Shown one piece after another: positions 7,634 to 18,153 of a DNA stretch of 64,000 nt (positions are counted from its first letter, which is position 1; each line of letters opens with the position of its first letter). The notes below the pieces were generated by a model, which was not told the origin of the DNA, did not search any database, and saw only the letters and a list, made by a program, of their open reading frames with translations. A program made the translations under genes and the position numbers. The stretch is from assembly GCF_026898115.1 (NCBI RefSeq), contig NZ_CP114036.1, positions 2,356,001 to 2,420,000 on the forward strand. Reading direction: 5' to 3'. The stretch comes from Streptomyces sp. S465. GTDB lineage: Bacteria; Actinomycetota; Actinomycetes; Streptomycetales; Streptomycetaceae.

Positions 7634-8128
7634 TCAACGCTCGGCGCGGTGCTTCCGCAGCTCCTCGACGGTGCGTTCCAACTCCGCCACCCGATCGGCC
7701 AGCTGCTCGCTCCGCGCCTCGAGCCGACGGTTCTTACGGTGCATCTCCAGGAAGACGTTGACCTTCGTCCGCAGGAGCCAGGGGTCGAAGGGTTTGGTGA
7801 GGAAGTCGGCGGCCCCGATCGCATAGCCCCGGTAGGCGTAGTCGGAGTCGGCGTCGGTCCCGGTCAGCAGGATGATCGGCACGTCCTTGGTCTGGTCGAG
7901 CCGCTTGATGTTGGCGGCGGTCTCGAAGCCGTCCATGCCCGGCATCAGCACATCGAGCAGAACGACGGCGAAGTCCTGCCGCAGCATCGCCTTCAGTGCC
8001 TCCTCGCCGGAGCGGGCGCGGACGAGCTGCTGATCGAGCGGGCCGAGGACGGCCTCCAGCGCGATCAGGTTCTCCTCCATGTCGTCGACGATGAGGATTC
8101 CGGCCTTTTCCGACACGGTCGCAGTCAC
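7634..8128 (-). CDS. Response regulator (receiver domain plus C-terminal coiled coil)
   Basis: A 164-residue protein. Receiver domain residues: acidic pair in ILIVDDMEEN, phosphoacceptor Asp in VVLLDVLMPGMDG, Thr in ILLTGTDAD, and Lys in FLTKPFDP. The receiver is followed by a 40-residue heptad-like helix (RKNRRLEARSEQLADRVAEL) instead of a DNA-binding domain, so it probably works by protein contacts. GTG 8128 overlaps the hybrid kinase stop by 4 bases (GTGA), indicating translational coupling. It is the likely phosphorelay partner of the kinase. Confidence 0.92.
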   Translation of the reverse strand: MTATVSEKAGILIVDDMEENLIALEAVLGPLDQQLVRARSGEEALKAMLRQDFAVVLLDVLMPGMDGFETAANIKRLDQTKDVPIILLTGTDADSDYAYRGYAIGAADFLTKPFDPWLLRTKVNVFLEMHRKNRRLEARSEQLADRVAELERTVEELRKHRAER

Positions 8129-11100
8129 CTCTCCCCCTGCCTCGGCCTCGGCGGAGCGGCCTCGGCGGACACGCTCCCGCCCTGGCCCACACCCTCGTCC
8201 TGACCCGCACCCCCGCCCTCACCCACACGCCCAGCGTTGTCACCGCCGCCGTCACCACCGTCGCCCCCGACACCATCCCCGCCGTCATCCCCGGACGTGG
8301 CACCCTCACTCCGCGCCCCGCCCGTCGGATCGAGCAGTTCGACGATCGCCGACATCAGCCGGTCGACATCCACGGGTTTGGGGACATAGCCGTTGGCGCC
8401 GCTGTCGATGGCCTTCTCGCGGTCGCCGGGCATGACCTTCGCGGTCAGGGCGATGATCGGCACATCGGCGAGACGGGGTGTGTTCCGGATGACCCGGATC
8501 GTCTCGTACCCGTCCATCTCGGGCATCATCACGTCCATCAGAACCAGCGAGACGTCCGGGTTGCGGTGCAGCACCTCCAGCCCCTCGCGCCCGTTCTCCG
8601 CGTACTTCACCGTCATACCGACCCGGCCCAGCACATGGGTGAGCGCGAAAACGTTCCGGATGTCGTCGTCGACGATCAGGATGCGGCGGCCGTTCAGCAC
8701 CCGGCCGGAATGTCCGTGCTGCCACTCCTTGAGCTGCGTGGTCTCCGGCCAGCCGTCGCCGCGCCCCTCGGACTCGCCCCCGAATCCGCTCTCGGTCCCG
8801 AACCCGCCCTGGGTCCCGGACCCGCCCTCGGTCTCGCCGCCCGGGGCCGGGCCACCGACCCGGGTGTCCGTCTCCCCGAAGATCCCGCTGGGGGCGTGGT
8901 CGGCGGTGTCCGGCAGCGGCTCGTCCGGTTGCGGGCGGACCACCGCCGGGACGGTGGAACCGGTGGCCTTGGGGTCCGAGGGGTCGGGCACCGGGGCGAC
9001 ACCCCGGTAGTGGGCGGGGACGTAGAGGGTGAAGCGGGAGCCGACGCCCAGCTCGCTCGCGGCCACGATCCGGCCGCCGAGCATCCCGGCGATCTCCCGG
9101 CTGATGGACAGACCGAGGCCGGTGCCGCCGTACTTGCGGCTGGTGGTGCCGTCGGACTGCTGGAACGCCTCGAAGATCACCGGCAGCTTCTCCGGCGGGA
9201 TGCCGATACCGGTGTCGGTGACGGAGAAGGCGATGACGGCGTCCGCGCCGCGCAGCGTCTCCTCCTCGAACCGCGCCGCCGGGACGCGCTCGACACGCAG
9301 CGTCACCCCGCCCGAGGAGGTGAACTTCAGGGCGTTGGAGAGGAGGTTGCGCAGGATCTGCTGGAGCCGCTGCTCGTCGGAGAACATGTCACGCGGTACG
9401 TCCTCGCCGACGGCGATCTCGAACGACAGATCCCGGTCGGCGGCGAGCGGCCGGAAGGTGGCGTTCACATAGTCCAGGATCTTGACCAGCGGCAGATTCC
9501 TCGGGCGGACGTCCATCCGGCCCGCCTCGATCTTCGACAGATCCAGGATGTCGTTGATCAGCTGGAGCAGATCGGAACCGGAGCGGTGGATGGTCGCGGC
9601 GAACTGCACCTCCTGGCTGGACAGCCGCCCCTCGGGGTTGTCCGCGAGCAGCCGGGCCAGGATGAGCAGCGAGTTCAGCGGGGTGCGCAGCTCATGCGAC
9701 ATATTGGCCAGGAACTCGGACTTGTACTGGGAGGCGGTGGCCAGCAGCGCGGCCTTCTCCTCCAGCTCCGCGTTGGAGCGCTGCAGCTCGTCCGAGCGCT
9801 GGCGCAGCTCGGTGGTCAGCCGCTGGGACTCGGAGAGCAGCGACTCGGTGCGGGCGTTGGCGATGATGGTGTTGATCGAGACGCCGATGGTGTTGACGAA
9901 CTGGTCGATGAAGGCCAGGTGGACCTCGCTGAACCGGCTGAACGAGGCCAGTTCGATCACTCCGAGCACCTGGTCCTCGTAGAGGATCGGCAGGATGACC
10001 ACGCTGGCCGGGAGCGCGGAGCCCAGTCCGGAGCTGATGGTGATGTAGTCGGGCGGAACATCGTTGATGAGGATCCGCTTCTTCTCCAGCGCCGCCTGGG
10101 CGACCAGCCCGCATCCGGGAGGACCGGTCCCCGGCGCCGGGCCACCGCCCCGGGTCGCGGACTGATCGGCCCCGGCCACGGAAAGATCGGTCCCGTATCC
10201 GGCGATGAGCTCCAGCCCCTGCCCTCCACCGGCCACGCCACCGTCCCCAGTACCGTCATCGGCGCCGGCGTCCGCGACGACCTCCGCACCCACCTCCGCA
10301 CCCGCCTCCACACCGACATCCGCACCCACCTCCGCGCAGACGTCCGCACCGGCCTCCGTATCGCCGGCACTGAGGAAGAACGCCCCGAATTGCGCGTTGA
10401 CCAGCGGGGTCAGCTCACGCAGGATCAGATCGGCGACCTCGACCAGATCGCGGTGGCCCTGCATCAGCGAGGCGATACGGGCCAGGTTGGACTCCAGCCA
10501 GTCCTTCGCGCGGGTGGTTTCGCGGAGGTTGGCGACCATCAGGTTGACGTTGTTCTTCAGCTCGGCCACCTCGCCCTGCGCCTCGACCGAGATGGACCCG
10601 GACATATCACCCTGGGCGACGGCGGACGCGACCTCGGCGATCGCGCGCACCTGGGTGGTCAGGTTGAGGGCGAGCTCGTTGACGCCGGTGGTCAGCCGCT
10701 TCCAGGTGCCGTAGACGCCCTCGACCCGGGCCTGGCCGCCGAGGCGGCCCTCGCTGCCGACCTCGCGGGCCACCCGGGTCACCTCGGAGGAGAACGAGGA
10801 GAGCGTGTCGACCATGGTGTTGATGGTGGTCTTCAGCTCCAGGATCTCGCCGCGCGCGTCCACGTCGATCTTCTTGCTCAGATCGCCCTCCGCCACGGCG
10901 GTGGCGACCTGGGCGATGTTGCGGACCTGCGAGGTCAGGTTGAAGGCCATGAAGTTGACGTTGTCCGTGAGGTCCTTCCAGACGCCCGAGGCGCCCGGCA
11001 CCCCGGCCCGGCCGCCCAGCTGGCCCTCGGTGCCCACCTCACGGGCCACCCGCGTCACCTCGTCGGCGAACGAGCGCAGCTGCTGGACCATGGAGTTCAC

Positions 11101-12711
11101 GGTCTCCTTGAGTTCCAGGATCTCGCCCCGGGCATTGACCGTGATCTTCTTCGACAGATCGCCGTCGGCGACCGCCGTGGTCACCTGGGCGATGTTGCGG
11201 ACCTGCGAGGTCAGATTGGACGCCATGAAGTTGACGTTCTCCGTGAGGTCCTTCCAGACCCCGGAGACGCCACGGACCTGGGCCTGACCGCCGAGGTTGC
11301 CCTCGGTGCCCACCTCACGGGCCACCCGCGTCACCTCGTCGGCGAAGGACGACAGCCGGTCCACCATGGTGTTGATCGTCGACTTCAGCTCCAGGATCTC
11401 GCCCTTCGCCTCCACCGTGATCGTCTTGCCCAGATCGCCCTCCGCCACGGCGGTGGCGACCTGGGCGATGTTGCGGACCTGCGAGGTCAGGTTGTCCGCC
11501 ATGAAGTTGACGTTCTCCGTAAGGTCCTTCCAGACCCCGGAGACGCCACGGACCTGGGCCCGGCCGCCGAGCCGGCCCTCGGTGCCCACCTCACGGGCCA
11601 CCCGCGTCACCTCGTCGGCGAAGGCGGAGAGCTGGTCGACCATGGTGTTGATCGTCGACTTGAGCTGGAGGATCTCGCCCTTCGCGTCCACGGTGATCTT
11701 CTGCGAGAGATCGCCGTCGGCGACCGCCGTGGTCACCTGGGCGATGTTGCGGACCTGCGAGGTCAGATTGGACGCCATGAAGTTGACGCTGTCCGTAAGG
11801 TCCTTCCAGACCCCGGAGACGCCACGGACCTGGGCCCGGCCGCCCAGTTCACCCTCGGTACCCACCTCACGCGCCACCCGCGTCACCTCGTCGGCGAACG
11901 CCCGCAACTGGTCGACCATGGTGTTCACGGTCAGCTTGAGCTCCAGCAGCTCACCGGTGGCCTCGACGGTCACCTGGCGGGTGAGGTCACCGCGGGCGAC
12001 CGCCGTGGTCACCTCGGCGATGTCGCGGACCTGTGCGGTCAGCCGGGAGGCCATGGTGTTGACGGCCTCCGTCACCATGCGCCAGTCGCCGGAGAGCCCC
12101 CGCACCTTGGCCCGGCCGCCCAGCCGCCCCTCGATGCCGACCTCGCGGGCGATACGGGTCAGCTCCCCGGTGAACAGCGACAGCTGGTCCACCGTGCGGT
12201 TCACCCCGCGCCCCAGCCGCCGCAGATCGCCACGGAGCTGGCGGTTGCCGTCGTGCAGGTCCACCCGCTGGGTCAGATCCCCCGACGCGATGGCGTCCAG
12301 CACCCGGGTGGCGTTGCACACCGGCCCGACCAGGGCGTCCACCAGCTGATTGGCCGCGTCCACACTGGTCGTCCAGGCCCCCTGGCCGGGGCTCGCGGTG
12401 ATCCGCTCGTCCAGCCTGCCCTGGCGCACCACCTCACGGCGCACCCGCTGAAGCTCCCCGGCCAGATGCGCGTTGCGCCCCACGAGCTGGTTGAAGACCC
12501 CGGCCATCTCGCCGACGAGGCCCTCGGCCGAGCTGTCCGCACGGACGGTGAAGTCGCCGTCGCACAAGGCGTTCATCGCCGCGAGCAGGGGACGCAACTC
12601 CGCCGCCGACACGGACTCCTCACCGCGCGCCAGGCCGGACGGCCGGGCGGATTCCGGATGTTCCACGGTCCGCGCTGAAGACGTGTCGGTGGGGATCGGG
12701 TCGAGTGCCAT
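8125..12711 (-). CDS. Poly-HAMP GAF hybrid sensor histidine kinase/response regulator
   Basis: A 1528-residue cytoplasmic kinase with no membrane helix. About residues 30-750 hold roughly eight HAMP modules, six of them near-identical 92-residue repeats with the recurrent core [20 protein letters not shown] domain (about 770-960) is interrupted by an acidic Ala/Gly/Val repeat. A coiled coil then leads to the HisKA H-box [10 protein letters not shown], and the HATPase shows [16 protein letters not shown] and [15 protein letters not shown]-terminal receiver carries the Asp in [15 protein letters not shown]. The architecture resembles fungal group III (osmosensing) and actinobacterial soluble poly-HAMP kinases. 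ATG 12711 is divergent from the SpoIIE-type phosphatase. Confidence 0.93.
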   Translation of the reverse strand: MALDPIPTDTSSARTVEHPESARPSGLARGEESVSAAELRPLLAAMNALCDGDFTVRADSSAEGLVGEMAGVFNQLVGRNAHLAGELQRVRREVVRQGRLDERITASPGQGAWTTSVDAANQLVDALVGPVCNATRVLDAIASGDLTQRVDLHDGNRQLRGDLRRLGRGVNRTVDQLSLFTGELTRIAREVGIEGRLGGRAKVRGLSGDWRMVTEAVNTMASRLTAQVRDIAEVTTAVARGDLTRQVTVEATGELLELKLTVNTMVDQLRAFADEVTRVAREVGTEGELGGRAQVRGVSGVWKDLTDSVNFMASNLTSQVRNIAQVTTAVADGDLSQKITVDAKGEILQLKSTINTMVDQLSAFADEVTRVAREVGTEGRLGGRAQVRGVSGVWKDLTENVNFMADNLTSQVRNIAQVATAVAEGDLGKTITVEAKGEILELKSTINTMVDRLSSFADEVTRVAREVGTEGNLGGQAQVRGVSGVWKDLTENVNFMASNLTSQVRNIAQVTTAVADGDLSKKITVNARGEILELKETVNSMVQQLRSFADEVTRVAREVGTEGQLGGRAGVPGASGVWKDLTDNVNFMAFNLTSQVRNIAQVATAVAEGDLSKKIDVDARGEILELKTTINTMVDTLSSFSSEVTRVAREVGSEGRLGGQARVEGVYGTWKRLTTGVNELALNLTTQVRAIAEVASAVAQGDMSGSISVEAQGEVAELKNNVNLMVANLRETTRAKDWLESNLARIASLMQGHRDLVEVADLILRELTPLVNAQFGAFFLSAGDTEAGADVCAEVGADVGVEAGAEVGAEVVADAGADDGTGDGGVAGGGQGLELIAGYGTDLSVAGADQSATRGGGPAPGTGPPGCGLVAQAALEKKRILINDVPPDYITISSGLGSALPASVVILPILYEDQVLGVIELASFSRFSEVHLAFIDQFVNTIGVSINTIIANARTESLLSESQRLTTELRQRSDELQRSNAELEEKAALLATASQYKSEFLANMSHELRTPLNSLLILARLLADNPEGRLSSQEVQFAATIHRSGSDLLQLINDILDLSKIEAGRMDVRPRNLPLVKILDYVNATFRPLAADRDLSFEIAVGEDVPRDMFSDEQRLQQILRNLLSNALKFTSSGGVTLRVERVPAARFEEETLRGADAVIAFSVTDTGIGIPPEKLPVIFEAFQQSDGTTSRKYGGTGLGLSISREIAGMLGGRIVAASELGVGSRFTLYVPAHYRGVAPVPDPSDPKATGSTVPAVVRPQPDEPLPDTADHAPSGIFGETDTRVGGPAPGGETEGGSGTQGGFGTESGFGGESEGRGDGWPETTQLKEWQHGHSGRVLNGRRILIVDDDIRNVFALTHVLGRVGMTVKYAENGREGLEVLHRNPDVSLVLMDVMMPEMDGYETIRVIRNTPRLADVPIIALTAKVMPGDREKAIDSGANGYVPKPVDVDRLMSAIVELLDPTGGARSEGATSGDDGGDGVGGDGGDGGGDNAGRVGEGGGAGQDEGVGQGGSVSAEAAPPRPRQGER
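10230..10370. repeat. Degenerate hexanucleotide repeat inside the kinase GAF domain
   Basis: Repeats of a (CTCCGC ACC)-like pattern encode an acidic [16 protein letters not shown] stretch about 45 residues long between the first GAF strands of the poly-HAMP kinase. It looks like an in-frame loop expansion. Confidence 0.75.
10800..12060. repeat. 276-bp coding repeats of HAMP modules
   Basis: The minus-strand HAMP array shows near-identical DNA every 276 bp; GCGATGTTGCGGACCTGCGA, for example, recurs at each module. Such repeats may recombine, so the HAMP count could vary between strains and may be collapsed in short-read assemblies. Confidence 0.85.
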
Positions 12712-12804
12712 GGCGTCGCCCCTAAAAGATCATTAACATCCCCCTGTTTGTCATAATATGGCACCTAGATGGCCTAAACCGCTCGTATTGTCCTGGAGCC
12801 GCAC
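12712..12804. promoter_or_regulatory. Divergent promoter region, kinase versus phosphatase
   Basis: The 93-bp gap holds the only A/T-rich stretch nearby (AAGATCATTAACATC, then GTTTGTCATAATATGG), fitting back-to-back promoters. I cannot assign -35/-10 pairs confidently. Divergent organisation suggests joint control of the phosphorelay and the phosphatase. Confidence 0.45.
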
Positions 12805-14730
12805 GTGGGGGCCTTGTTTCCTCTCTCGCGTGAGTCCGTCTCGCGGACGACGTTGCCCGGAAGTGTGGGCGCTCCCGGCGCGGCACGCGCCTTCGTCCGT
12901 ACGGCGCTTACGGAGCAGAGCACGACGGAGACGTACACACCGATCGCCGTCGACGAACGGTCGGTCGACGACGCGGTGCTTCTGGTGAGCGAGCTGGTCA
13001 CCAATGCCGTACTGCACGCCGGCACCCGGGTCGAGGTCATCTGCCGGATCCAGCCCGGCGGCGCCGACGACGAGGGCGGCGCCGCGGGGCCCGGCGAGAC
13101 GCCCGGCCCGGACGACGTGCCGAAGCGGCCGGGCGTCGTCGTGGAGGTGGTGGACCTCCACCCCGCCAGCACCGTGTACGGGGGACCGGAGACCCAGCGC
13201 CGGGGCCGCGGCCGGGGGCTCCAACTGATCGGGGCGCTCGCCGAGTCCTGGGGCGTGACCTACCACCGCACCCGTAAGGCGGTCTGGTTCCGGCTGGACG
13301 CCGAGCGGGCCGGGCCCGCGTACGACACCGTCCCCACCAGCGCGCTCGGCCGTGAGCTGCGGTTCGCCGAGACCCTCGCCCCCATCCCGCCGCGTGAGCA
13401 GCGCGATCCCACCACCGAGTGGGTGGACCGCGGCGGGCCGTCCTTCCTCGCCGAGGCCAGTGAACTGCTCACCGGCCAGCTCGACGAGAACATGGTCGCC
13501 GCGCTCGCCGGACAGCTCCTGGTCCCCCGGCTGGCCGACTGGTGCGCGGTCTGGCTGGTCACCGAGAGCGGCCGACTCCAGCTCGCCCGCGTCTGGCACG
13601 GCGATGAGCGCCGGATCGACGCGCTCCGCGTCGCGCTGGAGCGGCATCCGCCGCCGACCGGGCTCGGCTCGGCGGGCGGTACGCCCTGGCCCTGGCCCGG
13701 GGTCGCGGACAGCCACGGGACGGGCGGATCGGCGGTGTGCTTCCCCCTGATCGCGCACGGCCGCAGCCATGGCGCACTCCTGCTCGGCCGGGCCGGCGTG
13801 CCGCGGCTGAGCGAGGGCGTGGTGCGGCTCTCGGAGGACGTGGCGCGGCGGGTGGCCCAGGCGGTCGCCACCGCCCGGCAGTACACCCGGCAGGCGACGA
13901 TCAGCCGGGCGCTGCAACGCCGGCAGCTGCCCATGTCGCTCGCCCATATCCCGGGCGTGGACACGGCGATCGTCTACGAGCCGCACGGCGAGGGCCAGAC
14001 CGTCGGCGGCGACTTCTACGATCTGTTCCCGATGGGCAGCCGCCGCTGGTGCTTCCTGCTGGGCGACGTCCAGGGCAGCGACCCGGAGGCGATGTCGGTC
14101 ACGGGGCTGGCCCGCCACCTGGTCCGGCTGCTGGCGCGCGAGGGCCACGGCGTCGAGTCGGTGCTCAGCCGGCTGAACCAGGCGCTGGTGGAGGAGGAGA
14201 CGGAGGCGGCGGAGATCGGCGGCGAACAGGCCCGCCCGCGCTTTTTGAGCCTGCTCTACGGGGAGCTGGAGCCCGATCCGGAAGGCGGCGGCGCCCGCTG
14301 CACGCTGGCGAGCGCCGGTCATCCGCTGCCGCTGCGGCTGACCACCGACGGTGCGGTGGCGCCTGCCGCCACCCCCCAGATGCTGCTCGGCATCGACGAG
14401 CATCCCGGCTTCCACGCCGACACCGTGAACCTGGCGCCCGGCGAGACGCTGCTGTGCGTCACCGACGGGGTGACCGAGCGGCGCAACGGCACCCGTCAGC
14501 TGGATGACGACGACGGCCTTTCCGAGATCCTGCGGGGCTGTGTCGGGCTGGGCGCCAAGGCCGTCGCGGAGCGGGTGCGGCGCGCCACGCATGACTTCGC
14601 CGCCGAGCCGGTCGACGACGATCTCGCGGTGCTGGTGCTGGAGGCGGTGCCGCCGGTGAGCCGCCGCGGCTGCCGTGACGGGGCGGGGCCGGGACGGGAC
14701 CGAGACCGGGACCGGGACGGGACCGTGTGA
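12805..14730 (+). CDS. SpoIIE-type PP2C phosphatase with N-terminal anti-sigma ATPase domain
   Basis: A 641-residue protein from GTG 12805, with CTGGAG 8 bases upstream. Residues about 15-165 form an RsbW-like HATPase with the N-box ELVTNAVLHAG and a G-box RGRGRGLQLIG. Residues about 200-390 look like a GAF domain, and about 395-630 the SpoIIE phosphatase domain, with metal-binding Asp in VGGDFYDLFP, LLGDVQGSDPEA and LLCVTDGVTERR. In streptomycetes such fusions are predicted to phosphorylate or dephosphorylate anti-anti-sigma factors in partner-switching. No cognate STAS protein is encoded in this window. It is divergent from the poly-HAMP kinase. Confidence 0.92.
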   Translation: MGALFPLSRESVSRTTLPGSVGAPGAARAFVRTALTEQSTTETYTPIAVDERSVDDAVLLVSELVTNAVLHAGTRVEVICRIQPGGADDEGGAAGPGETPGPDDVPKRPGVVVEVVDLHPASTVYGGPETQRRGRGRGLQLIGALAESWGVTYHRTRKAVWFRLDAERAGPAYDTVPTSALGRELRFAETLAPIPPREQRDPTTEWVDRGGPSFLAEASELLTGQLDENMVAALAGQLLVPRLADWCAVWLVTESGRLQLARVWHGDERRIDALRVALERHPPPTGLGSAGGTPWPWPGVADSHGTGGSAVCFPLIAHGRSHGALLLGRAGVPRLSEGVVRLSEDVARRVAQAVATARQYTRQATISRALQRRQLPMSLAHIPGVDTAIVYEPHGEGQTVGGDFYDLFPMGSRRWCFLLGDVQGSDPEAMSVTGLARHLVRLLAREGHGVESVLSRLNQALVEEETEAAEIGGEQARPRFLSLLYGELEPDPEGGGARCTLASAGHPLPLRLTTDGAVAPAATPQMLLGIDEHPGFHADTVNLAPGETLLCVTDGVTERRNGTRQLDDDDGLSEILRGCVGLGAKAVAERVRRATHDFAAEPVDDDLAVLVLEAVPPVSRRGCRDGAGPGRDRDRDRDGTV

Positions 14731-14913
14731 CAGGGCCGCCCGTGGTGTCCGCCGATGACTGCGCCGGACTTCGCCGGACGTCGCCGGTGACGGAGGCCGT
14801 TGAGTGGCACGTCCTCGTTGAGTGGCACGTCCTGCGTCACCGCCACGCACCGGCACTCACCGTCCGGGGCACTCACCGTCCGGCCGGCGCCGTCGGTCCG
14901 CCGGCCCGCACCG

Positions 14914-15693
14914 TCAGTCCGCCAGTCCGACCAGGTCGCGCAGTCGGCGGGCCTGGGCGGCGCGCTCGGCGGCGCGCTGCTCCTCGTAGGTGCGGTCCAC
15001 GGCACCCCGCAGCAGCGCCTTGGTCTCGATCACGGCGTCGCGTGGCGCGGCGAGAAGGGCCGCCGCCAGGTCCTGGACCGCGCCGTCGAGTTCGGCGGCG
15101 GGCACCACGAGGTTGGCGAGCCCGGTCCGCTCGGCCTCCGCCGCATGGACGAACCGCCCGGTGGCGCAGATCTCCAGCGCCCGCGCATATCCCACGAGGC
15201 CGACCAGCGGATGGGTGCCGGTGAGGTCCGGCACCAGTCCAAGGCTGGTCTCGCGCATGGCGAACTGTGCGTCGTCCGCACAGATCCGCAGGTCACAGGC
15301 GAGTGCGAGCTGGAATCCGGCCCCGATGGCATGGCCCTGGACGGCGGCGACCGACACGATGTCGTTCCGCCGCCACCAGGTGAACGCCTCCTGGTACTCG
15401 GCGATCGTGGCGTCCAGCTCGCTGTCGGAGCCGCGCGCCAGATCGCGGAACGACGGCTCGCCGTCGAACCCCTCGGGCGTGAACGCCTGCCGGTCCAGAC
15501 CCGCCGAGAAGGACTTGCCCTCGGCGCGCAGCACCACCACGCGCACGGTGCCCGGCACCAGCTTTCCCGCCTCGGCCAGCGCCCGCCACAGAGCGGGCGA
15601 CTGGGCGTTGCGCTTCGCCGGGTTGGTCAGGGTCACCGTGGCGACCGTGTCATCGACGGTGAGCCGAACGCCGTCCTTGTCGAGCAGGGTCAC
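14914..15693 (-). CDS. Enoyl-CoA hydratase/isomerase family protein
   Basis: A 259-residue crotonase-fold protein from GTG 15693. Visible marks are the substrate-binding loop FSAGLDRQAF, the oxyanion-hole segment QGHAIGAGFQLALACDLRI, ETSLGLVPDLTGTHPL, and a C-terminal helix rich in Arg/Ala. Family members hydrate or isomerise acyl-CoA esters. The usual catalytic glutamates are not clear in the FAMRETSLGL and GTHPL regions, so the exact reaction is open. It stands alone, with no beta-oxidation genes beside it. Confidence 0.85.
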   Translation of the reverse strand: MTLLDKDGVRLTVDDTVATVTLTNPAKRNAQSPALWRALAEAGKLVPGTVRVVVLRAEGKSFSAGLDRQAFTPEGFDGEPSFRDLARGSDSELDATIAEYQEAFTWWRRNDIVSVAAVQGHAIGAGFQLALACDLRICADDAQFAMRETSLGLVPDLTGTHPLVGLVGYARALEICATGRFVHAAEAERTGLANLVVPAAELDGAVQDLAAALLAAPRDAVIETKALLRGAVDRTYEEQRAAERAAQARRLRDLVGLAD

Positions 15694-15826
15694 AGGGGCC
15701 TCCGGTCGAGTGCGGTCAGTACAAGTGACTGCACAGTAACCACCCGGCCGAACCGACGGTCAGCCGGGTGGCACCCCTGTCCATACCTGCTGGTCGTGCT
15801 GGTCCTGGCGGAGCCGGCGGGCGCGA

Positions 15827-16048
15827 TCAGGCCGAGGCGGCCTTCTTGCCCCGTGTGGCACCGCCGCGTCCCCGTAGGGAAACTCCGGATTCGCTGAGCA
15901 TCCGGTGAACGAATCCATAGGAACGGCCGGTCTCCTCGGCCAGCGCCCGGATGCTCGCACCGGAGTCGTACTTCTTCTTCAGGTCTGCCGCGAGCTTTTC
16001 GCGCGCGGCGCCGGTCACCCGGCTGCCCTTCTTCAGAGTCTCGGCCAC
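15827..16048 (-). CDS. Small helix-turn-helix protein
   Basis: A 73-residue basic protein from GTG 16048, chosen because GAGGAGG lies 5-6 bases upstream; an ATG 22 codons earlier would bury this site. Residues about 28-55 (YDSGASIRALAEETGRSYGFVHRML) form a resolvase/MarR-like helix-turn-helix, followed by a lysine/arginine-rich tail (RGRGGATRGKKAASA). Proteins of this size and layout are widespread and conserved in streptomycetes, without an assigned function in my knowledge. It may bind DNA as a small regulator or nucleoid-type protein. Confidence 0.8.
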   Translation of the reverse strand: MAETLKKGSRVTGAAREKLAADLKKKYDSGASIRALAEETGRSYGFVHRMLSESGVSLRGRGGATRGKKAASA

Positions 16049-16443
16049 CCGTGCCTCCTCATGGGAAGTGCGCTCTGGACTCTCATGATCACCCCTATAG
16101 GGCTTCCTGGCCACCCATTCGGCAAGGTCTGTGGATGAAGGATTGCTTGAAATCGCGGCACGAGGACCTTCGGAAGCAAGGATTCCGGCGCTGTTCGACC
16201 TGACACTCTTTCGTGTTCACCGGCGAAGAGGCAGGTCAGGGCATACGTGAGCAAGGTCGGAGAGATCCAGACCGGCGCACGGCACGCCGCGTGCGCCGGT
16301 GGCCCGCGACGCGCCGCGATACCAGCCGTTCTCACTCAGATGATGGATCACGCCTAGGCCGAATGATCTATCGGAAGGGTACGGGGCCGGAGGAACCGGG
16401 CTCTTGCCACGGCGTCCGGCGAAACCGGGCCCTTGGGGCGGCC
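16049..16443. other. 395-bp intergenic region with one strong hairpin
   Basis: No credible gene. A perfect 11-bp inverted repeat, ACCGGCGCACG (16271-16281) and CGTGCGCCGGT (16290-16300), forms an 8-base-loop hairpin; with no T-tract it is at best a streptomycete-type terminator for the ABC-F gene. The rest is less G/C-rich than average and includes the HTH gene's upstream region. Confidence 0.5.
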
Positions 16444-18042
16444 TCAGGCGAGCGCCACGAGGTCCGCGTACTCCTCGCCCCACAGGTCCTCGACCCCGTC
16501 CGGAAGCAGAATGATCCGCTCCGGCTGTAGCGCGTCGACGGCGCCCTCGTCGTGGGTCACCAGGACCACCGCACCGGCGAAGGTGCGCAGCGCGCCGAGG
16601 ATCTCCTCACGGCTGGCCGGGTCGAGGTTGTTGGTGGGCTCGTCCAGGAGCAGCACGTTGGCCGAGGAGACCACGAGGGTGGCCAGCGCGAGCCGGGTCT
16701 TCTCACCACCGGAGAGCACCCCGGCCGGCTTGTCCACGTCGTCGCCGGAGAACAGGAACGACCCGAGCGTCTTACGGATGTCGACGAGGTCCAGGTCCGG
16801 GGCGGCGGAGCGCATGTTCTCCAGGACGGTGCGGTCCGGGTCCAGCGTCTCGTGCTCCTGCGCGTAATAGCCCAGCTTCAGCCCGTGGCCGGGGGTCACC
16901 GCACCGGTGTCCGGCTTCTCGACCCCGGCCAGCAGCCGCAGCAGGGTCGTCTTACCGGCGCCGTTCAGCCCGAGGATGACGACCCGGGAGCCCTTGTCGA
17001 CGGCCAGGTTCACATCGGTGAAGATCTCCAGGGAGCCGTACGACTTCGACAGCCCCTCCGCGGTCAGCGGGGTCTTGCCGCACGGGGCCGGGTCGGGGAA
17101 GCGGAGCTTGGCGACCTTGTCGGACTGACGGACCTCCTCCAGACCGGCCAGCAGCTTCTCGGCGCGGCGGGCCATGTTCTGGGCGGCCACGGTCTTGGTC
17201 GCCTTGGCGCGCATCTTGTCGGCCTGGGCGTTGAGCGCCGCGGCCTTCTTCTCGGCGTTGGCGCGCTCGCGCTTGCGCCGCTTCTCGTCGGCCTCGCGCT
17301 GGGCCTGGTAGAGCTTCCAGCCCATGTTGTAGATGTCGATCACCGAGCGGTTGGCATCGAGGTAGAAGACCTTGTTGACGACCGTCTCGACGAGGTCGAC
17401 GTCGTGGGAGATGACGATGAAACCGCCGCTGTAGGTCTTGAGGTAGTCCCGCAGCCAGCTGATCGAGTCGGCGTCGAGGTGGTTGGTGGGCTCGTCCAGC
17501 AGCAGGATGTCGGAGTCCGAGAAGAGGATCCGGGCCAGCTCGACCCGGCGCCGCTGACCGCCGGAGAGCGTATGGAGCGGCTGGCCGAGCACCCGGTCGG
17601 GCAGTCCGAGACTGGCCGCGATGGTCGCGGCCTCCGCCTCGGCGGCGTATCCGCCCTTGGTGAGGAACTCGGTCTCCAGGCGCTCGTACTTCTTCATCGC
17701 GCGCTCACGGGTGGCGCCCTTGCCGTTGGCCATCCGGTCCTCGTTCTCGCGCATCTTACGGAGCACGGAGTCGAGGTCGCGGGCCGAGAGGATGCGGTCG
17801 CGGGCGAGGACGTCGAGGTCGCCGGTGCGCGGGTCCTGCGGGAGGTAGCCGACCTGACCGGAGCGGGTGATCGTGCCGGAGGCCGGGATGCCCTCACCGG
17901 CCAGACACTTGGTGAGCGTGGTCTTGCCCGCGCCGTTGCGGCCGACGAGGCCGACGCGGTCGCCCTTGGCGATGCGGAAGGAGGCGGACTCGATGAGGAC
18001 GCGGGCGCCGGCACGCAGTTCGACGCCGGAGGCGGTGATCAC
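16444..18042 (-). CDS. ABC-F family ATP-binding protein
   Basis: A 532-residue duplicated ATPase without membrane segments. ABC1: Walker A GRNGAGKTT, signature LSGGQRRRVELAR, Walker B ILLLDEPTNHLD. A Lys/Arg-rich linker (EADEKRRKRERANAEKKAAAL) follows. ABC2: GLNGAGKTT, LSGGEKTRLALA, VLLLDEPTNNLD. ABC-F proteins act on the ribosome: some are housekeeping translation factors, others give antibiotic resistance by target protection, and the sequence alone does not decide which. I chose GTG 18042 because CAGGAG lies 8 bases upstream. A possible 7-residue leader peptide precedes it. Confidence 0.9.
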   Translation of the reverse strand: MITASGVELRAGARVLIESASFRIAKGDRVGLVGRNGAGKTTLTKCLAGEGIPASGTITRSGQVGYLPQDPRTGDLDVLARDRILSARDLDSVLRKMRENEDRMANGKGATRERAMKKYERLETEFLTKGGYAAEAEAATIAASLGLPDRVLGQPLHTLSGGQRRRVELARILFSDSDILLLDEPTNHLDADSISWLRDYLKTYSGGFIVISHDVDLVETVVNKVFYLDANRSVIDIYNMGWKLYQAQREADEKRRKRERANAEKKAAALNAQADKMRAKATKTVAAQNMARRAEKLLAGLEEVRQSDKVAKLRFPDPAPCGKTPLTAEGLSKSYGSLEIFTDVNLAVDKGSRVVILGLNGAGKTTLLRLLAGVEKPDTGAVTPGHGLKLGYYAQEHETLDPDRTVLENMRSAAPDLDLVDIRKTLGSFLFSGDDVDKPAGVLSGGEKTRLALATLVVSSANVLLLDEPTNNLDPASREEILGALRTFAGAVVLVTHDEGAVDALQPERIILLPDGVEDLWGEEYADLVALA

Positions 18043-18153
18043 GGAAATTACTCCTGGGCAGAACGGACGGCGGACGGGACGCGTCAAAGGGGGCCGCGCG
18101 CAGCGCGCCGTACAGGGGTGGAGGCGAGCGACGGGCGGGCGGGCCGACGCCGT

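Noticed and set aside
8566..12678. Very long open frame antisense to the poly-HAMP kinase
   Set aside because: It arises from high-G/C codon bias in an exact antisense frame, its translation is repeat-driven and low-complexity, and the minus strand encodes an unmistakable kinase.
16213..16530. Plus-strand gene between the HTH and ABC-F genes
   Set aside because: Runs into the ABC-F coding sequence antisense, with biased composition and no recognisable domain.
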